In this document: positions 62,690 to 64,000 of the stretch, piece by piece
Numbering within the stretch: the stretch's first letter is position 1
Layout of the letters: every line of letters begins with the position of its first letter
Origin: Cutibacterium porci
GTDB taxonomy: Bacteria; Actinomycetota; Actinomycetes; Propionibacteriales; Propionibacteriaceae
Length of the DNA: 64,000 nt
Direction of reading: 5' to 3'
Assembly: GCF_009696315.1 (NCBI RefSeq)
Contig: NZ_VUMG01000003.1
Coordinates: 521,405-585,404, forward strand
Program-made: the position numbers and the translations under genes
The notes under the pieces: model-generated
Database searches by the model: none
The model's input: the letters and a program-made list of their open reading frames with translations, nothing else
Told to the model about the DNA's origin: nothing

Positions 62690-64000
62690 GTATTCCCCGC
62701 TTATGCGGGGGTGAGCCGTCGGCTGGCGCGGTCGGTCAGGCCGAGTTCCAGTATTCCCCGCTTATGCGGGGGTGAGCCGGAGAGACAGTCTCGTCCATCA
62801 CTGTCAAAGGCGTATTCCCCGCTTATGCGGGGGTGAGCCGCAGCGGTTCTGCAGTGGAGTCGAATGCCCAACGTATTCCCCGCTTATGCGGGGGTGAGCC
62901 GGCCGGAGCAGCCGTAGCCACCGTAGGAGCCGCGTATTCCCCGCTTATGCGGGGGTGAGCCGTTCGCCCGCGAGACCGACACCACCCAGCACAAGTATTC
63001 CCCGCTTATGCGGGGGTGAGCCGTCGTCAGGCCGTGTCAATCCAGGTTCCCCCTCGTATTCCCCGCTTATGCGGGGGTGAGCCGCCATCCGCGACGCGCA
63101 GCGTAGAGGAGTAGCGGTATTCCCCGCTTATGCGGGGGTGAGCCGACCAAAGCCGTCATCCGGGCAGGAGGAGCGAGGTATTCCCCGCTTATGCGGGGGT
63201 GAGCCGGACTCCATCTCCGAGGCATCCAACCTCGAACAGTATTCCCCGCTTATGCGGGGGTGAGCCGAGAGACAGTCTCGTCCATCACTGTCAAAGGCAG
63301 TATTCCCCGCTTATGCGGGGGTGAGCCGTGTCTGTGCTGGCAGACACCCGGAAGTTCTCCGTATTCCCCGCTTATGCGGGGGTGAGCCGTTCTTCCTGCT
63401 GCTGGTTGGAGTAGGTTTCAGGTATTCCCCGCTTATGCGGGGGTGAGCCTATGGTCGACTGCTGTTTCATCCCATTTATCGGGTATTCCCCGCTTATGCG
63501 GGGGTGAGCCTATTGTTTTCGACGATGGCGCGATTCGTGGCAGGTATTCCCCGCTTATGCGGGGGTGAGCCTATCCCCAAAAAACAGTCTCCGCGGAACA
63601 AAAAGTATTCCCCGCTTATGCGGGGGTGAGCCTCCGTCTCACCCCACAGCAGCGCCACAACTGCAGTATTCCCCGCTTATGCGGGGGTGAGCCTACACGC
63701 CGTGAGCCATCGACGCCCCAGCAGTAGTATTCCCCGCTTATGCGGGGGTGAGCCTAAATGTGACAGCTTTCTGCATTTTCACTGGCGGTATTCCCCGCTT
63801 ATGCGGGGGTGAGCCTATCCCCAAAAAACAGTCTCCGCGGAACAAAAAGTATTCCCCGCTTATGCGGGGGTGAGCCTCCGTCTCACCCCACAGCAGCGCC
63901 ACAACTGCAGTATTCCCCGCTTATGCGGGGGTGAGCCTACACGCCGTGAGCCATCGACGCCCCAGCAGTAGTATTCCCCGCTTATGCGGGGGTGAGCCTA
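62690..64000 (+). CRISPR. Type I-E CRISPR array, 22 repeats visible, continuing past the window
   Basis: Repeat 29 nt: GTATT, stem CCCCGC, loop TTAT, stem GCGGGG, then GTGAGCC plus G or T. Spacers are all 32 nt (strict 61-nt period; repeats start at 62690, 62751 and so on to 63971). Repeats 1-12 end in G and repeats 13-22 end in T. Spacers 2 and 10 are the same sequence shifted by one base. Spacers 15-16-17 reappear in order as 19-20-21. The repeat block starting at 63971 is complete and is followed by one spacer base. The cas2-proximal end should be the leader end, with the newest spacers. Confidence 0.99.

Noticed and set aside
62690..64000. Self-targeting spacers
   Set aside because: No obvious match of a full spacer elsewhere in the window was noticed by eye; a proper search was not possible, so no claim is made.

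Overview
The window looks like a chromosomal segment of a propionibacterium, most probably Cutibacterium and closest in gene content to C. acnes. The basis is the moderately high G+C coding style, the actinobacterial forms of several genes (LysC with an internal beta-subunit start, FKBP, Ski2-like helicase), a cobalamin riboswitch in front of an anaerobic ribonucleotide reductase, and a complete type I-E CRISPR-Cas locus. Type I-E CRISPR is known to mark the type II lineage of C. acnes. The species call is an inference; no search was run.

Layout. 1-4.8 kb: a minus-strand catabolic cluster (MFS transporter, HAD phosphatase, class III aminotransferase fused in frame to an inositol-monophosphatase domain) divergent from a DeoR repressor. 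4.8-18.8 kb: housekeeping and surface genes (SanA-like protein, a 40-residue membrane peptide, pgi, a surface protein, a KDPG-aldolase-like protein without its catalytic residues, dps, a Ski2-like helicase, nrdD-nrdG under a B12 riboswitch, a PEBP protein, a cutinase). 18.9-24.7 kb: an eroded accessory stretch after tRNA-Leu, holding an ABC transporter broken twice (C8 tract in the permease, in-frame TAA in the ATPase), a secreted I36-type inhibitor, about 1.4 kb with no sound gene, and a small secreted protein.

25-35.4 kb: cell envelope functions (two lipoprotein polysaccharide deacetylases, MurJ, a class A PBP, a metallophosphoesterase) plus lysC and, just after, tRNA-Pro. 35.6-42.2 kb: a PfpI-family protein and a complete oligopeptide ABC importer. 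42.2-46 kb: an RNHCP protein, yaaA, and a divergent zinc-starvation set of cysteine-free ribosomal proteins (L31, L28, L33, S14, L32) around a Zur-box-like site, then an FKBP isomerase and a slightly truncated kinase. 46.2-53.6 kb: histidine catabolism (hutU, an M20 amidohydrolase, hutF, hutI, hutH), from histidine to glutamate by the formimino-glutamate deiminase route.

53.6-64 kb: the type I-E locus, cas3-casA-casB-casC-casD-casE-cas1-cas2, whose reading frames overlap or abut throughout, followed by an array of 22 visible repeats that runs off the window. The most interesting signal is upstream of cas3. Two degenerate copies of the CRISPR repeat lie exactly one array period (61 nt) apart and flank a 32-nt spacer-like sequence. 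The first 13 nt of that sequence match the cas3 promoter region except at positions 6 and 12, the positions that Cascade flips out of pairing. This looks like a crRNA-like guide by which Cascade represses its own operon.
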